Source: Roseateles saccharophilus (GTDB taxonomy: Bacteria > Pseudomonadota > Gammaproteobacteria > Burkholderiales > Burkholderiaceae_C). Taken from it: a DNA stretch of 55,797 nt. The translations under genes and the position numbers were made by a program. The stretch spans positions 1 to 55,797 of the forward strand of contig NZ_SMBU01000035.1 of assembly GCF_004342485.1 (NCBI RefSeq), written 5' to 3'. Each line of letters starts with the position of its first letter. The stretch's first letter is position 1. Below the pieces are notes generated by a model. It did not search any database and was not told the DNA's origin. It saw only the letters and a program-made list of their open reading frames with translations. Below, in pieces: positions 27,452-36,447 of this stretch.

Positions 27452-30400
27452 ATGGCACGCGGCAACGACGTTCAACTCGGCGGCATCACCGATCTGGTGC
27501 TGCTGGCCGACATCAAACCCGGTTTTGTCGACGCGCTGGAGGTGGCGACTCATGTCGACCGCCTGCGCAAGGTGCTGCGCACGCTCAACGGCCTGCGCCT
27601 GGGCTCGCGCGAGTCCAGTGCGCCGGCCTCGCGCTACAGTGACATCGTCGCGCGCTGGCGCATCGTGCATTCCTTCCGCTGGGCCGTCGTCGACGGCCGG
27701 GACGGCGCCCCCGACCGGCTGCTGCTGAACGTCAACTTCGACGGCGGCTGGGAGCCGTATATGCGGGTCATCTGGGACCAGCTCGGCTCCACGCTGGACC
27801 TCATCCTCTGCCATGTCGAGGGCTATGAGCTGTCCTGCAACTGCAGCTTCGAGGCCTATGCGCGCTGGGTGCGGGCGCACGAGGTGTCGGCCGATTTCCT
27901 GTTCATCGAGTCCGGCCGCACGGTCAGCGACGCCGAATACCTGTCGAGGCTGGAGGCCGCCCAGCGCGGCCATGTCAGCGAGCTGGGCGCCGACCGGCTG
28001 CGCGCGCCGGCCGCCGGTGAAGTGGCGCCGCTGCCCACCGAGCCGGCCGAGCGCTTCGCGATGGCCGCGCGCGGCCTGGTGCCGCTGGCGGGCCTGTACA
28101 CCTTGCAGCGCTATTTCAACGAGCAGGCCTGGGACGGCCGCGTGCTGCTGCGCGCGACGCAGGATGTGCTGTTCGAGCTGACGCGGCTGGGCACGCGCGA
28201 GCATTTCCCCATCGGCACCGGCAACACGCCCGGCGAGTTGCTGCGCCGCCGCCACTTCGCGATGCTGCAATGGTTCGAAAGCACGCTGACGCCGCCCGCC
28301 GTCCAGGCGCGCGAGCTGCCGCTGGCCGATGCCGACATCCAGGCCGGCCTGCTGAGCAAGCTGCCCGCCAACCGCGGCGCGCTGCTGCTGATGCGCGTGG
28401 CCCAGCCCGGCCCGGCGCTGGCCTGGCTGTCGACGGCGCCGGTCACCGCGGAGGGCCAGCAGCCGCCCCAGGCCGGGCCGCTGCAGGGCGTCTGGACCCA
28501 GGTCGCGCTGACGCTGGCCGGCCTGAGCGCTTTAGGCGTGCCGCAGGCGCGGCTGGAGCGTTTCCCGCAGGCCTTCAAGGAGGGCATGGCCGCGCGCGCC
28601 GGCCTGCTGGGCGATGTGCGCCACAACCACCCGGCTCATTGGGCACTGGCGCCCCATGTCAACGGCCGCGACCGCTTCGACCCGGCCGGCGCCCATCTGC
28701 TCGTGCAGCTGCGCTTCGCCAGCCCGGAGCCCGGCGAGCTCGTCACGCAGGCGGACCACGACCGCATCGCCGCCATCGCGGCGGCGCTGACCCAGGGCAC
28801 GGGCCTGGCGCTGATGGCCGTCGAGCCGCTGCGCGGCAGCAGTGCGGAGCGCGAGAGCTTCGGCTTCAAGGACGGCATCAGCCAGCCCGTGCCGGACTGG
28901 CAGGCGCCGCAGGCCACCGGCCAGCGCTGGGACGACCGCGTGCGCGACGGCGAGGTGCTGCAGGGCTACGCCACCGCGCGCGACAAGGGCTATGCCGTGC
29001 CCGAGCAGCCCGATGCGCTGCTGGACCGCGGCAGCTTCCTGGCCGTGCGCAAGCTGCGCCAGTACGTCGGCCGGCTGGACGCGCGCATGCATGCCGAGGC
29101 CGAGCGCACCGGCCTGCCCAAGGAGCTGCTGCTGGCCAAGCTGATGGGCCGCTGGCGCACGGGCGAGCCGCTGGCCGACGACCGCGCGGTCAACGATTTC
29201 AACTACGAGGCCGATGCCAAGGGCGCGCTCTGCCCCTTCCACGCCCACATCCGCCGCACCAACCCGCGCGACCTGGGCGCCGACCAGGCCTTCGCCAGGA
29301 GCCGCATGCCGCGCATCCTGCGCCGCGGCATGAGCTATGGCCCGCCGCCCGACCGCGACCATCCGGTGGACGACGCCGACCGCGGCCTGATCTTCATGGC
29401 CTACAACGCCCACCTGGCCGAGCAGTTCGAGGTCGTGCAGCGCTGGGTGGCCGGCGGCAATGCCAGCGGCGGCTACTCGGCGCAGAGCGACCCGCTGCTC
29501 GGTGTCGTCGACCCCGGTGCGGGCCCGCGCCTCTACCCCTTCGAGCACGACAGGCGCGCCTACGAGATCGACCTCGGCAGCGAGCCCTTCGTCACGCTGC
29601 AGTGGGGTGCCTATTTCTTCGTGCCCTCCGTGCGCGCGCTCAAGGCCCTGCCCGGCCTCGTCGAGCTGCCGCTGCCGCAGCTGCCCACGGCGCCCCTGCC
29701 TGCGGCCATGCCGCCGCGCGAGGACTTCGCCGCCTGGCAGGGCTGGCTGGAAGACCCCAACCGCCGCGACGCCGCCTGGGCCTGGGTGCGCCAGCAGCCC
29801 GGTGGTGTCGTCGCGACTTCCTACGGCGTGCTCGTCGGCGCGGCGGATCGCGTGCAGGAGGTGCTGCGCAACACGCCGGATCGCTACTCGGTCAGTGGTT
29901 ACGGCGAGCGCATGGCCGACTCGGTCGGCGTCGGCTACCTGGGCCTGGACGACGACAGCGGCCACCGCGAGCAGGCGCCCGTGGTCAACCGCGTGCTCGA
30001 GAGCGTCAGCGAGGCGGATTCCTTCATGGCCGCCTACCAGGTCGCCAGCGCCGGCATCGCCGGCCTGCGCCAGGAGGCGCAAGCCCTGCTGGCCGCCTTC
30101 CCGCCCGGCCAGAAGCCGGCCGACCTGCCCACCGACACGCCGCTGGACCTGGAGCGGCTCAGCGAAGGCGTGCTGGCCAAGCTCTGCCAGATCTGGTTCG
30201 GCGTGCCGGATGGCCGGCATGTCTGGGGCACCGAGTTCCACGCCCCTTCCGAGGTCGAGGCGCCGCGCTGCCCGGCCGCGCTGTTCCGCGTGTCGCGCTA
30301 TGTTTTCGGGCCGCATCCGACGCCGGCCGTCTGCGCCGCCGGCCGCCAGGCGGGCAGCGCCTTCACCGAGGCGGTAGATGGCTGGCTGGCCGCCACGCCC

Positions 30401-30982
30401 TTCGAGCAGTTGCCCAAGCTGAGCCAGGCCATCCTGTCAGCGGCCCGCGCCGTGCCCGGCGCGCCGGCCGACCTGCCCACGCGCATGCTGGCCGGCATCA
30501 TGCTCGGCTTCCCGCCGACGACGCATGCCAACCTGCTGGCCACGCTGGCCATCTGGGTGCAGACGCGCAAGCTCTGGGAGCTGCAGCCGCAGTGGCACGA
30601 GCTGCCCGCCACGGCCAGCCTGCCCGAGCGCTACACGGCCGCCGTCGCGCGGCTGCGGCCGGCGCTGGTCGCGACGCTGAACTACAAGCCCACGCCCTTC
30701 CAGGTCTGGCGCCGGGCGCGCGCCGACCACCGCCTCGGCGGCGTCGACGTGAAGGCCGGTGACGTGCTGGTCGTGGCCCTGGGCTCGGCCACCCAGCAGG
30801 ACCCGCTGCGCCACCATCTTGCGTTCGGCGGCGACCGCGTCGACCCGAACGGCCCGCCGCCCCATGCCTGCCCGGGCTATGGCATGGGCATGGGCGTGAT
30901 GCTGGGCGTCATCGCGGCGGTGATGGATGCCGGGGTGATGCGCTTCACCGGGGCGCCGACGGTGGTGGCGCTGGCCGTCTAG
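27452..30982 (+). CDS. DyP-type peroxidase / cytochrome P450-like fusion enzyme
   Basis: A 1,176-residue cytosolic protein with three parts. Residues 1-290 are an uncharacterised region (LLLNVNFDGGWEPYMRVIWD, then EGYELSCNCSFEAYARWV). Residues about 290-740 form a DyP-type heme peroxidase: the first half is typical (FPQAFKEGMAARAGLLGD), then FGFKDGISQPV with distal Asp474 (GxxDG motif), proximal-ligand His599 in HAHIRRTNPRD, RRGMSYGPP and GLIFMAYNAHLAEQFEVVQR. Residues about 750-1176 are P450-like: a helix-I-like GFPPTTHANLLATL and the heme loop LAFGGDRVDPNG...HACPGYGMGMGV with Cys1140 as thiolate ligand. No clear ExxR in its K helix was found. GGAGGG precedes the ATG. No electron-transfer partner gene is adjacent, so the P450 part may use peroxide. 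Domains are sure; the chemistry is inferred. Confidence 0.9.
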   Translation: MARGNDVQLGGITDLVLLADIKPGFVDALEVATHVDRLRKVLRTLNGLRLGSRESSAPASRYSDIVARWRIVHSFRWAVVDGRDGAPDRLLLNVNFDGGWEPYMRVIWDQLGSTLDLILCHVEGYELSCNCSFEAYARWVRAHEVSADFLFIESGRTVSDAEYLSRLEAAQRGHVSELGADRLRAPAAGEVAPLPTEPAERFAMAARGLVPLAGLYTLQRYFNEQAWDGRVLLRATQDVLFELTRLGTREHFPIGTGNTPGELLRRRHFAMLQWFESTLTPPAVQARELPLADADIQAGLLSKLPANRGALLLMRVAQPGPALAWLSTAPVTAEGQQPPQAGPLQGVWTQVALTLAGLSALGVPQARLERFPQAFKEGMAARAGLLGDVRHNHPAHWALAPHVNGRDRFDPAGAHLLVQLRFASPEPGELVTQADHDRIAAIAAALTQGTGLALMAVEPLRGSSAERESFGFKDGISQPVPDWQAPQATGQRWDDRVRDGEVLQGYATARDKGYAVPEQPDALLDRGSFLAVRKLRQYVGRLDARMHAEAERTGLPKELLLAKLMGRWRTGEPLADDRAVNDFNYEADAKGALCPFHAHIRRTNPRDLGADQAFARSRMPRILRRGMSYGPPPDRDHPVDDADRGLIFMAYNAHLAEQFEVVQRWVAGGNASGGYSAQSDPLLGVVDPGAGPRLYPFEHDRRAYEIDLGSEPFVTLQWGAYFFVPSVRALKALPGLVELPLPQLPTAPLPAAMPPREDFAAWQGWLEDPNRRDAAWAWVRQQPGGVVATSYGVLVGAADRVQEVLRNTPDRYSVSGYGERMADSVGVGYLGLDDDSGHREQAPVVNRVLESVSEADSFMAAYQVASAGIAGLRQEAQALLAAFPPGQKPADLPTDTPLDLERLSEGVLAKLCQIWFGVPDGRHVWGTEFHAPSEVEAPRCPAALFRVSRYVFGPHPTPAVCAAGRQAGSAFTEAVDGWLAATPFEQLPKLSQAILSAARAVPGAPADLPTRMLAGIMLGFPPTTHANLLATLAIWVQTRKLWELQPQWHELPATASLPERYTAAVARLRPALVATLNYKPTPFQVWRRARADHRLGGVDVKAGDVLVVALGSATQQDPLRHHLAFGGDRVDPNGPPPHACPGYGMGMGVMLGVIAAVMDAGVMRFTGAPTVVALAV

Positions 30983-30984
30983 CA

Positions 30985-31006
30985 GGCGGGGCGCTTGCGC
31001 CCCGCC
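30985..31006. terminator. Hairpin after the fusion gene
   Basis: GGCGGGGCGC (30985-30994) and GCGCCCCGCC (30997-31006) form a perfect 10-bp stem with a two-base loop, three bases after the stop. There is no T-run on either side. It lies between convergent genes and could act for both directions. Confidence 0.5.
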
Positions 31007-31015
31007 GGGCCGCGG

Positions 31016-31444
31016 TCAGCGGCCCATGTCCTTCAGCCACTCGGCATGCGCGGCCTTGGCCGCGCGGATGGCACGGTCCAGGTGCTGGAGGGCGCGATGG
31101 CGCAGCTGATGCACCTCGGGGTTGTCCTCTTCCCTGGCGATGTCGGCGCGCGCCTTTTGCAGCGTCTCGATCGCCTTCAGCAGGCGGCCGCCGTGCTCCT
31201 TCACGTCGACGTTCGGATGATCGTTCACGTCCTTGCCATCGTCGATGGTCGCCCGCTTGATCTCGTTGATCGTGGCGTCGATCTCGCGGATGCCCACGTC
31301 CTCGTCCGCGTCGACCTTGGCATCGCCGGGCTGGTGATACATGAACCAGCGGGCGGCGCGCAGATCGGTCAGCGCGTGCAGATAGGCCGGATGCTTGCCC
31401 GGCAGCGGCGCGCGACTGTAGAAATCGCCGCCTGACCGGAGGCT
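31016..31444 (-). CDS. Small helical protein with unclear or missing 5' end
   Basis: The frame encodes a helical, charged protein (HPAYLHALTDLRAARWFMYH, then VDADEDVGIREIDATINEIK, ending HAEWLKDMGR). This pattern is known from small proteins that normally begin with a signal peptide, followed by a linker and HPAYLHAL. Here no signal peptide is present and no ATG, GTG or TTG occurs in frame before the Met at 31342, which would give only 108 residues and cut the conserved start. The upstream cyclase gene ends at 31462, so the front of this gene seems lost or translation starts at 31342. Function unknown. Confidence 0.5.
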   Translation of the reverse strand, partial: SLRSGGDFYSRAPLPGKHPAYLHALTDLRAARWFMYHQPGDAKVDADEDVGIREIDATINEIKRATIDDGKDVNDHPNVDVKEHGGRLLKAIETLQKARADIAREEDNPEVHQLRHRALQHLDRAIRAAKAAHAEWLKDMGR

Positions 31445-31461
31445 GACCTGGCGGGCCGGGC

Positions 31462-34452
31462 TCAGGCCAGGTGCGGCAGGGCGCGCTCGAGGAAGCCGCT
31501 CATGCCCATGCGCTCGAACTCGGCGCGGGCCCGGTCTGCCGCGGCGCGCCAGCCGTCGTCCAGCCTCAGCTCGGCTTCCAGCAGCGCCGTGACGGCGGCC
31601 TCGTGGGCCGACTGGCGGCGCTCGCCGGCCTCGCGGGCCAGCGCCAGATAGCGCCGCGCGCGCGCCGCGTCGTCCATGCGCGCGGCCAGCCGCGCCGCGG
31701 CGCGGTAGGCCATGGCGCCGCCGATCCAGTCGTGCTGGCGGCCGCGCCTGAGGGCCAGCGCCACATGCTGGCGCGCGGCGCCGGCATCGCCCTGCTCGGA
31801 CAGGATGTCGGCCAGCCAGCCGTGCTGGAAGCTGCTGTACAGGCCGCCGCCGCGCGGCGCGAGCCAGGCGGTGGCGTCGAGGATGTGCTGGCGCGCGGCC
31901 GGGTCGTGGGCCTGCATCCAGGCGCCGTAGGCGCCGGCCGCATGGCCCATCGCGCAGGTGAACATGCTGCGCACCTGGGCGCCGACGCGGTGGGCCACGG
32001 CCGCGGCGTCGCGGGCCTCGGCCCAGCGGCCCTGCCACAGCAGCACGGCGGCGCGCCAGCCCTGCATGCTGGCCTCCACCGCATGGCCGCTGCCGTCGAA
32101 GGGCGCGAGCGCCTCGGCGAAGACCTCGTGGGCCTGCGCGAACAGGCCCTGGTCGCCCAGCACATAGGCGCGGCAGCACAGCGAGAAGGACAGGCCGATC
32201 TGGTTCACCGCGCTCTTGCTGGCGCGCTCGCGCTGGCGCGTGATGGCCAGGTCCAGCATCGGCAGCGCGTCGGCGTAGTCGGCCGCGGCGGCCTGCAACT
32301 GGCCGACGGTGCCGGACAGCTGGGCCAGCAGCGCGGTGTCGCCGCAGCTTTCGGCGGTCTGCACGGCGGCGCGGGCGTGGCGCAGGCTGTCGCGCGTCTC
32401 GCCAAGGGCGTAGCCGACATAGGCCAGCCAGTACTCGGTGCGGGCGATGAGATTGGCGTCGCCATCGGCATGGGCCAGCTCGACGGCGTGCTTGAGCACG
32501 CGCAGGTCGTCCTGCGAGGCGTCGAAGACGCAGGCCATGCCCAGGCGTTGCGCGATGCCGATCCAGCGGCGGCGGCGTTCGCGGGCCTGGTCTTCGCCCT
32601 CGCCGGGCTGCTGCAGGAACTCGAGCGCGGCCAGCGCGGCGCGGAACTGCTTCTTGGCGCGGTCCAGCGCGGAGGCGACCAGGGCCTGGTCGCCGGCGGC
32701 TTCGGCGTGGCGGGCGGCGGCGGGCCAGTCGTTGGCGGCGGCGTCGTGGTAGGCCAGCTGCTCGTGCAGCTGGCTCTGGTTGCCGCCGCGCGCGGCCAGC
32801 GCGACGCTGATGTGGCGGTGCAGGGCCTGGCGCTCGTGCAGGCCGGTGGCTTCGTAGACGACGTCGCGCGTGATGCCGTGCTTGAAGCGCAGATGGCCGG
32901 GGCGCTGGTCGGGGAAGATGAAATCCTGGGCCGCGAGGGCCCGCACGGCGGGGTGCTGCTCGCCGTAGCCGGTCAGGATCTCGAGCAGCCAGACCGGGAT
33001 GACGTTGCCGATGACGGCCGCGATGCGAACGAGCTGGGCCTGCTCGGGGGCGAGGCGGTCGACGCGCGACTCGACCAGGGCGGCCAGCCAGGCCGAGCCG
33101 CTCTGGCCCTCGGCGAGGCCCTCGCCGGTGTCGGCAGCGGCGTGGCAGAGTTCCTCGATGAACAGCGGGTTGCCGCCGGCGTGGCGCTGCACCTCGGCGG
33201 CGATGAAGGGGTCGATCTGCGGCAGCAGCTGCTGCACCGCACGCGCGGCCTCGGTCTCGCTGAGCGGTGGCAGCTCGATGAGCTGGGCCGGGTCGTCGTT
33301 GGAGGCCGGCAGCTCGCCGGTCGGGCGGCTGGCGCTCAGCAGCAGCAGCGGCAGGCCCTGGGCCGAGGCGGCGGCGCGCAGCCGGTGCAGCAGGCGCAGC
33401 GAGGCGTCGTCGGCCCATTGCAGGTCGTCGATGCAGACCAGCTGGGGCGTGCGGCGCGCCAGCGCGAGCAGCAGCGCGAGCAGCGCGTCGGCGCGCTGGC
33501 CGGGCGCGCTGTGCTGGGCCGCGAAGAGTTCGGGCGGCGCGTCGTCCAGGCCGTCCAGCGCGCGCAGCATCTGCAGGAAGGGCTGCAGCGGCTCGGCGCT
33601 GAGGTAGCTCTCGCAATAGCCGCGGTGGATGCGCAAGGGCTGGTCGGACTGATCCTGGGCATGGCGCAGGAACTCCTCGGTGAGCCGGGTCTTGCGCACG
33701 CCGGCGCCGGCGCGTATGCCCAGCCACAGTGTGTGCCCGGCCAGTGCGCGCGCGAGCGCGGCCTCCAGCGTGGCCAGCTCGGCGTTGCGGCCGACGAAGG
33801 GCGCCAGGCCGCGGCGCATGCTGGCCTCGAAGCGCCGCGCCACGGCGGCGCGGCCGTGCACGCGGTAGACGGCCAGCGGCGTGGCGCGGCCGCGCAGCTG
33901 CAGCGAGAAGCGCGGGCCGGTCTCGAAGAACTGGCTCTGCAGGCCCAGGCTCTCATCGCTGGCGATGATCTCGTCGCGCCGGGCAGCCTCGGACAGGCGG
34001 GCGGCGATATTGGGCGCGTTGCCGAGCAGCTCGAAGCGCCCGCGCATCTGGTCGCCCTCGTTGACGAGCACGATGCCGGCGTGGATGCCGCTGTGCAGGG
34101 CCAGGCCGGCGAAATCGGCTGGCCGTGGGCCGGGTGGCAGCAGCGCGCGCACGGCGGCGTGCAGCTCCAGCGCCGCCTCGGTGGCGCGGCGGCCATCGTC
34201 CTCGCGCACCTCGGGGTGGCCGAAGACGGCCAGCATGCCGTCACCCTGGATGCGTGCGATGACGCCGCCATGGTGGGGCACGATGCGCTCGTACAGCGTG
34301 CGCAGGCCGCCCAGCATGGCCGCGTAATGCTCGGCCTCCATCCATTCGGCCATGGCGGTGGAGCCGCTCAGGTCGACGAACAGCAGGGTCAGCAGCCGGC
34401 GCTGGCCCAGGGCGGGCAGGCCGGCGGCATGGGAGGCGGGAGACTCGGTCAC
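31462..34452 (-). CDS. Class III cyclase domain fused to STAND-type ATPase and helical repeats
   Basis: A 996-residue protein. Residues 15-200 form a class III nucleotide cyclase domain with both metal-binding aspartates (D27 in LLFVDLSGST, D71 in IQGDGMLAVFG) and the NIAARL motif, so it looks active. Residues 215-520 are an AAA/STAND ATPase; its Walker B (LVCIDDLQWADD) is intact, but the Walker A is degenerate (GAGVRKT near residue 249-255, with Ala and Arg where glycines are expected). The rest, about 470 residues, is TPR-like helical repeats. Such proteins usually sense a ligand and couple it to cAMP production. The next upstream gene on the strand also has a cyclase domain. No membrane segment. 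Confidence 0.88.
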   Translation of the reverse strand: MTESPASHAAGLPALGQRRLLTLLFVDLSGSTAMAEWMEAEHYAAMLGGLRTLYERIVPHHGGVIARIQGDGMLAVFGHPEVREDDGRRATEAALELHAAVRALLPPGPRPADFAGLALHSGIHAGIVLVNEGDQMRGRFELLGNAPNIAARLSEAARRDEIIASDESLGLQSQFFETGPRFSLQLRGRATPLAVYRVHGRAAVARRFEASMRRGLAPFVGRNAELATLEAALARALAGHTLWLGIRAGAGVRKTRLTEEFLRHAQDQSDQPLRIHRGYCESYLSAEPLQPFLQMLRALDGLDDAPPELFAAQHSAPGQRADALLALLLALARRTPQLVCIDDLQWADDASLRLLHRLRAAASAQGLPLLLLSASRPTGELPASNDDPAQLIELPPLSETEAARAVQQLLPQIDPFIAAEVQRHAGGNPLFIEELCHAAADTGEGLAEGQSGSAWLAALVESRVDRLAPEQAQLVRIAAVIGNVIPVWLLEILTGYGEQHPAVRALAAQDFIFPDQRPGHLRFKHGITRDVVYEATGLHERQALHRHISVALAARGGNQSQLHEQLAYHDAAANDWPAAARHAEAAGDQALVASALDRAKKQFRAALAALEFLQQPGEGEDQARERRRRWIGIAQRLGMACVFDASQDDLRVLKHAVELAHADGDANLIARTEYWLAYVGYALGETRDSLRHARAAVQTAESCGDTALLAQLSGTVGQLQAAAADYADALPMLDLAITRQRERASKSAVNQIGLSFSLCCRAYVLGDQGLFAQAHEVFAEALAPFDGSGHAVEASMQGWRAAVLLWQGRWAEARDAAAVAHRVGAQVRSMFTCAMGHAAGAYGAWMQAHDPAARQHILDATAWLAPRGGGLYSSFQHGWLADILSEQGDAGAARQHVALALRRGRQHDWIGGAMAYRAAARLAARMDDAARARRYLALAREAGERRQSAHEAAVTALLEAELRLDDGWRAAADRARAEFERMGMSGFLERALPHLA

Positions 34453-34533
34453 AGCGCCAAGGATCGTAGCCGCTGCGTCTCCCGGCTGGCGGCAAGAACT
34501 GGCCCTTTTGGAGGGGCAGCCCTAGCCTCAGAA

Positions 34534-34700
34534 CTCAGAAGGTGTGAATGAATCCCGCGCGGCCGAGCAGACCGTCGTGGCGGCGCCAATCAAGGCGCAA
34601 AGCACAGCCTTAGCTCGGGCTACGGCGAGCATTTGCAACGCCGAGTGGCGGCGTTGCGGCGGGATGAGCGGGCGTGAGGGGGCCGTTCACAGCTTCTCAG
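34534..34700. repeat. 167-bp intergenic element, copy B
   Basis: Inverted relative of the element at 22452-22618, same length. The right end (complement CTGAGAAGCTGTGAAC, 34685-34700) is identical over 16 bases to copy A's left end; the other end CTCAGAAGGTGTGAAT (34534-34549) is identical too. The middle differs, except for a conserved core with the GCCGTAGC/GCTAAGGC hairpin (one mismatch). The TGA in its end is the stop codon of the upstream leftward gene (34697-34699), exactly as copy A provides the slyX stop. Confidence 0.75.
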
Positions 34701-35947
34701 ACCTGCATGGGCACGAAGTCGGTGTCGGCCACGCTGCGCGGCGCATCCTCGGGCAGGTCTTCCTCGCGCAGGCCGAGGTAGATGGGTTCGCCGTTGCGGC
34801 GGTGGATGTTGATCTTGGCGTTGTAGACGCGGTGGACCAGGCCGTGCTTGTCGGCGATCTCGTACTCGCTGATGCCCCACAGGCCGAAGATGTCGCGCCG
34901 GCCGGTCAGGTAGCAGGCGATCTCGTCGACCTCGGAGCCGGCGAGATTGAGGCCGTTGAGGCTGCGCAGCGGCGCGCGCGTGCGCTCGACGAAGTCCAGG
35001 CTGTCGATGCGCACGTCCTCGCCGGTGGCCTCGTCGTGCATCAGCGTGTTGAACTTGCCGACCAGGATCTGGCCCGGCTGGGCGTGCTCGATCATGCGTG
35101 CCAGCTCGATCGTGACCTGGCCGACCAAATAGCTGAAGGAGGTCGGGTTCAGGCCCTCGGACTGATAGAACTCGTAGTGCGAGCCGACGTGGAAGCAGGC
35201 GCGCAGCTTGGGCACCGACTCGGGCCGCGTCGCGCGCTCCTGGGCCAGCGCGTTGTCGGCCAGGATGAACTGCATCAGCTGGTAGAGCTCGACATTGGCC
35301 TCGACGCCGCGCATGCGGTTCCAGATGTAGAAGCCGTCGCCCGTCGTCGTGCGCGCGAAGTTGATGTTGATCTCGCGGGCCAGCAGCTTGGCGTAGGCCG
35401 CGTTGACCGAGCAGGACAGGCTGTTGAGCTGCACGACCTGCTGCAGCGGCGTCAGCAGCGAGAAGCCGACGGCGTCGAACAGGATGACGGCGCGGTCTTC
35501 CACCAGGCGGATGCCGTAGCGCGCCGCGATCGCCGCGATCAGCGGCAGGCCCAGGCCGCGCTCCGGCGCGAAGGGCAGCTCGACGAGATGGGGCGTGACG
35601 CCGAGGGCCGCGGCCACGGCGTCGAAGGCCTGGGCGGCGAGGTGTTCCTGGCTGGACAGCAGCTTGTCCAGCAGCCGCGTGCGGCGCGTGATCTCGGCCT
35701 GCGGCAGCGTGCCGTCGCCCAGCGTGTATTCGGTCAGCGTCTGGTGCGGCGCGACCAGCACGCGCAGGCCGCGGGCCTCGGGCGTCCACGCGTAGATCAG
35801 GTTGTCGCCCAGGCTCCACAGCGTGTAGAGGGCCTGGTCGAGCAGGATGATGTTGTCGCGCAGCGCGGTTTCACTCAGGCCGGTCGGGGCCGGATAGGCC
35901 ATGAAGCCATCCAGCCAGGACCGGCGTTTGCGCAGCTCTTCTTTCAA
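34697..35947 (-). CDS. Divergent class III cyclase-domain protein
   Basis: A 416-residue soluble protein. The N-terminal 145 residues have no known domain. Residues 150-320 resemble a nucleotide cyclase domain: VILFDAVGFSLLTP with D158, TTGDGFYIWNRM with D204, and QVTIELARMIEHAQPGQILVG, which lines up with the VNLAARL..PGQILVS region of canonical cyclases though the catalytic Asn is not kept. The C-terminal part (residues 340-416: FGLWGISEYEIADKHGLVHR) may be a small beta-rich domain. It could be a diverged cyclase, a regulator of the neighbour's cyclase, or a cyclic-nucleotide-related sensor. The gene precedes the cyclase-ATPase gene on the same strand with the repeat element between them. 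Confidence 0.7.
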   Translation of the reverse strand: MKEELRKRRSWLDGFMAYPAPTGLSETALRDNIILLDQALYTLWSLGDNLIYAWTPEARGLRVLVAPHQTLTEYTLGDGTLPQAEITRRTRLLDKLLSSQEHLAAQAFDAVAAALGVTPHLVELPFAPERGLGLPLIAAIAARYGIRLVEDRAVILFDAVGFSLLTPLQQVVQLNSLSCSVNAAYAKLLAREININFARTTTGDGFYIWNRMRGVEANVELYQLMQFILADNALAQERATRPESVPKLRACFHVGSHYEFYQSEGLNPTSFSYLVGQVTIELARMIEHAQPGQILVGKFNTLMHDEATGEDVRIDSLDFVERTRAPLRSLNGLNLAGSEVDEIACYLTGRRDIFGLWGISEYEIADKHGLVHRVYNAKINIHRRNGEPIYLGLREEDLPEDAPRSVADTDFVPMQV

Positions 35948-36085
35948 GGCGGGCTCCAGTCAGAAGCCCGGATTGTCTTTCAGACCTGTGACAAAGCGTT
36001 GCATCAAGCCGACTCGGCGGCGCAGCGCGGGCCACCGGCCTGCTGCGCCGGCGACTCGGCTCGGGTGTTTTTCGCGGCCGGCATC

Positions 36086-36310
36086 TCAGGCGCGGCGGGC
36101 GCTGATGGTGACGCGCGGCAGTTGGGCGACCTCGCGGGCGGCATAGCCGGTGACGACGACGCGCGGCAGCTGGGCGACTTCCTGTGTGGCCTTGCCGGTC
36201 ACGACGACGCGGGGCAGCTTCTGCACTTGCTGCGGGGCGGCGCTGGCGGCCAAGGCGGTGAACGCAAAGGCGGCGACGGCGGCGGCTTGGATCAGGACGG
36301 TGGCTTTCAT
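36086..36310 (-). CDS. 74-residue exported protein of tandem LPRVVVTG repeats
   Basis: After a signal peptide (LIQAAAVAAFAFTALAASA), almost the whole mature protein is three tandem 16-residue units: [32 protein letters not shown] and QLPRVTISARRA (last one short). LPxVVVTG is the typical TonB-box/plug beginning of TonB-dependent receptors, but no plug or barrel follows. GAAGGAAG precedes the ATG. It is related by motif to the 93-residue protein at 26963-27244. Function unknown; it could interact with TonB or be a protease substrate. Stands between an S9 peptidase and the cyclase-like gene. Confidence 0.7.
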   Translation of the reverse strand: MKATVLIQAAAVAAFAFTALAASAAPQQVQKLPRVVVTGKATQEVAQLPRVVVTGYAAREVAQLPRVTISARRA

Positions 36311-36447
36311 GATGCTTCCTTCGGGGCTTGCACAGCGGGATTGCTGTGTCGATGGAAGCAGTTTCGGCAAGCGACCGGCGCGCCGCCACGGCGCTGCGAT
36401 GAATCGCCAGACGCGGGCCGCGAGCTGCACGCGGCCGCGACGAAGCG

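Noticed and set aside
31471-34551. A 1,026-codon rightward open frame
   Set aside because: Antisense to the cyclase-ATPase gene; its composition is Gly/Ala/Gln/Arg-rich with no domain.
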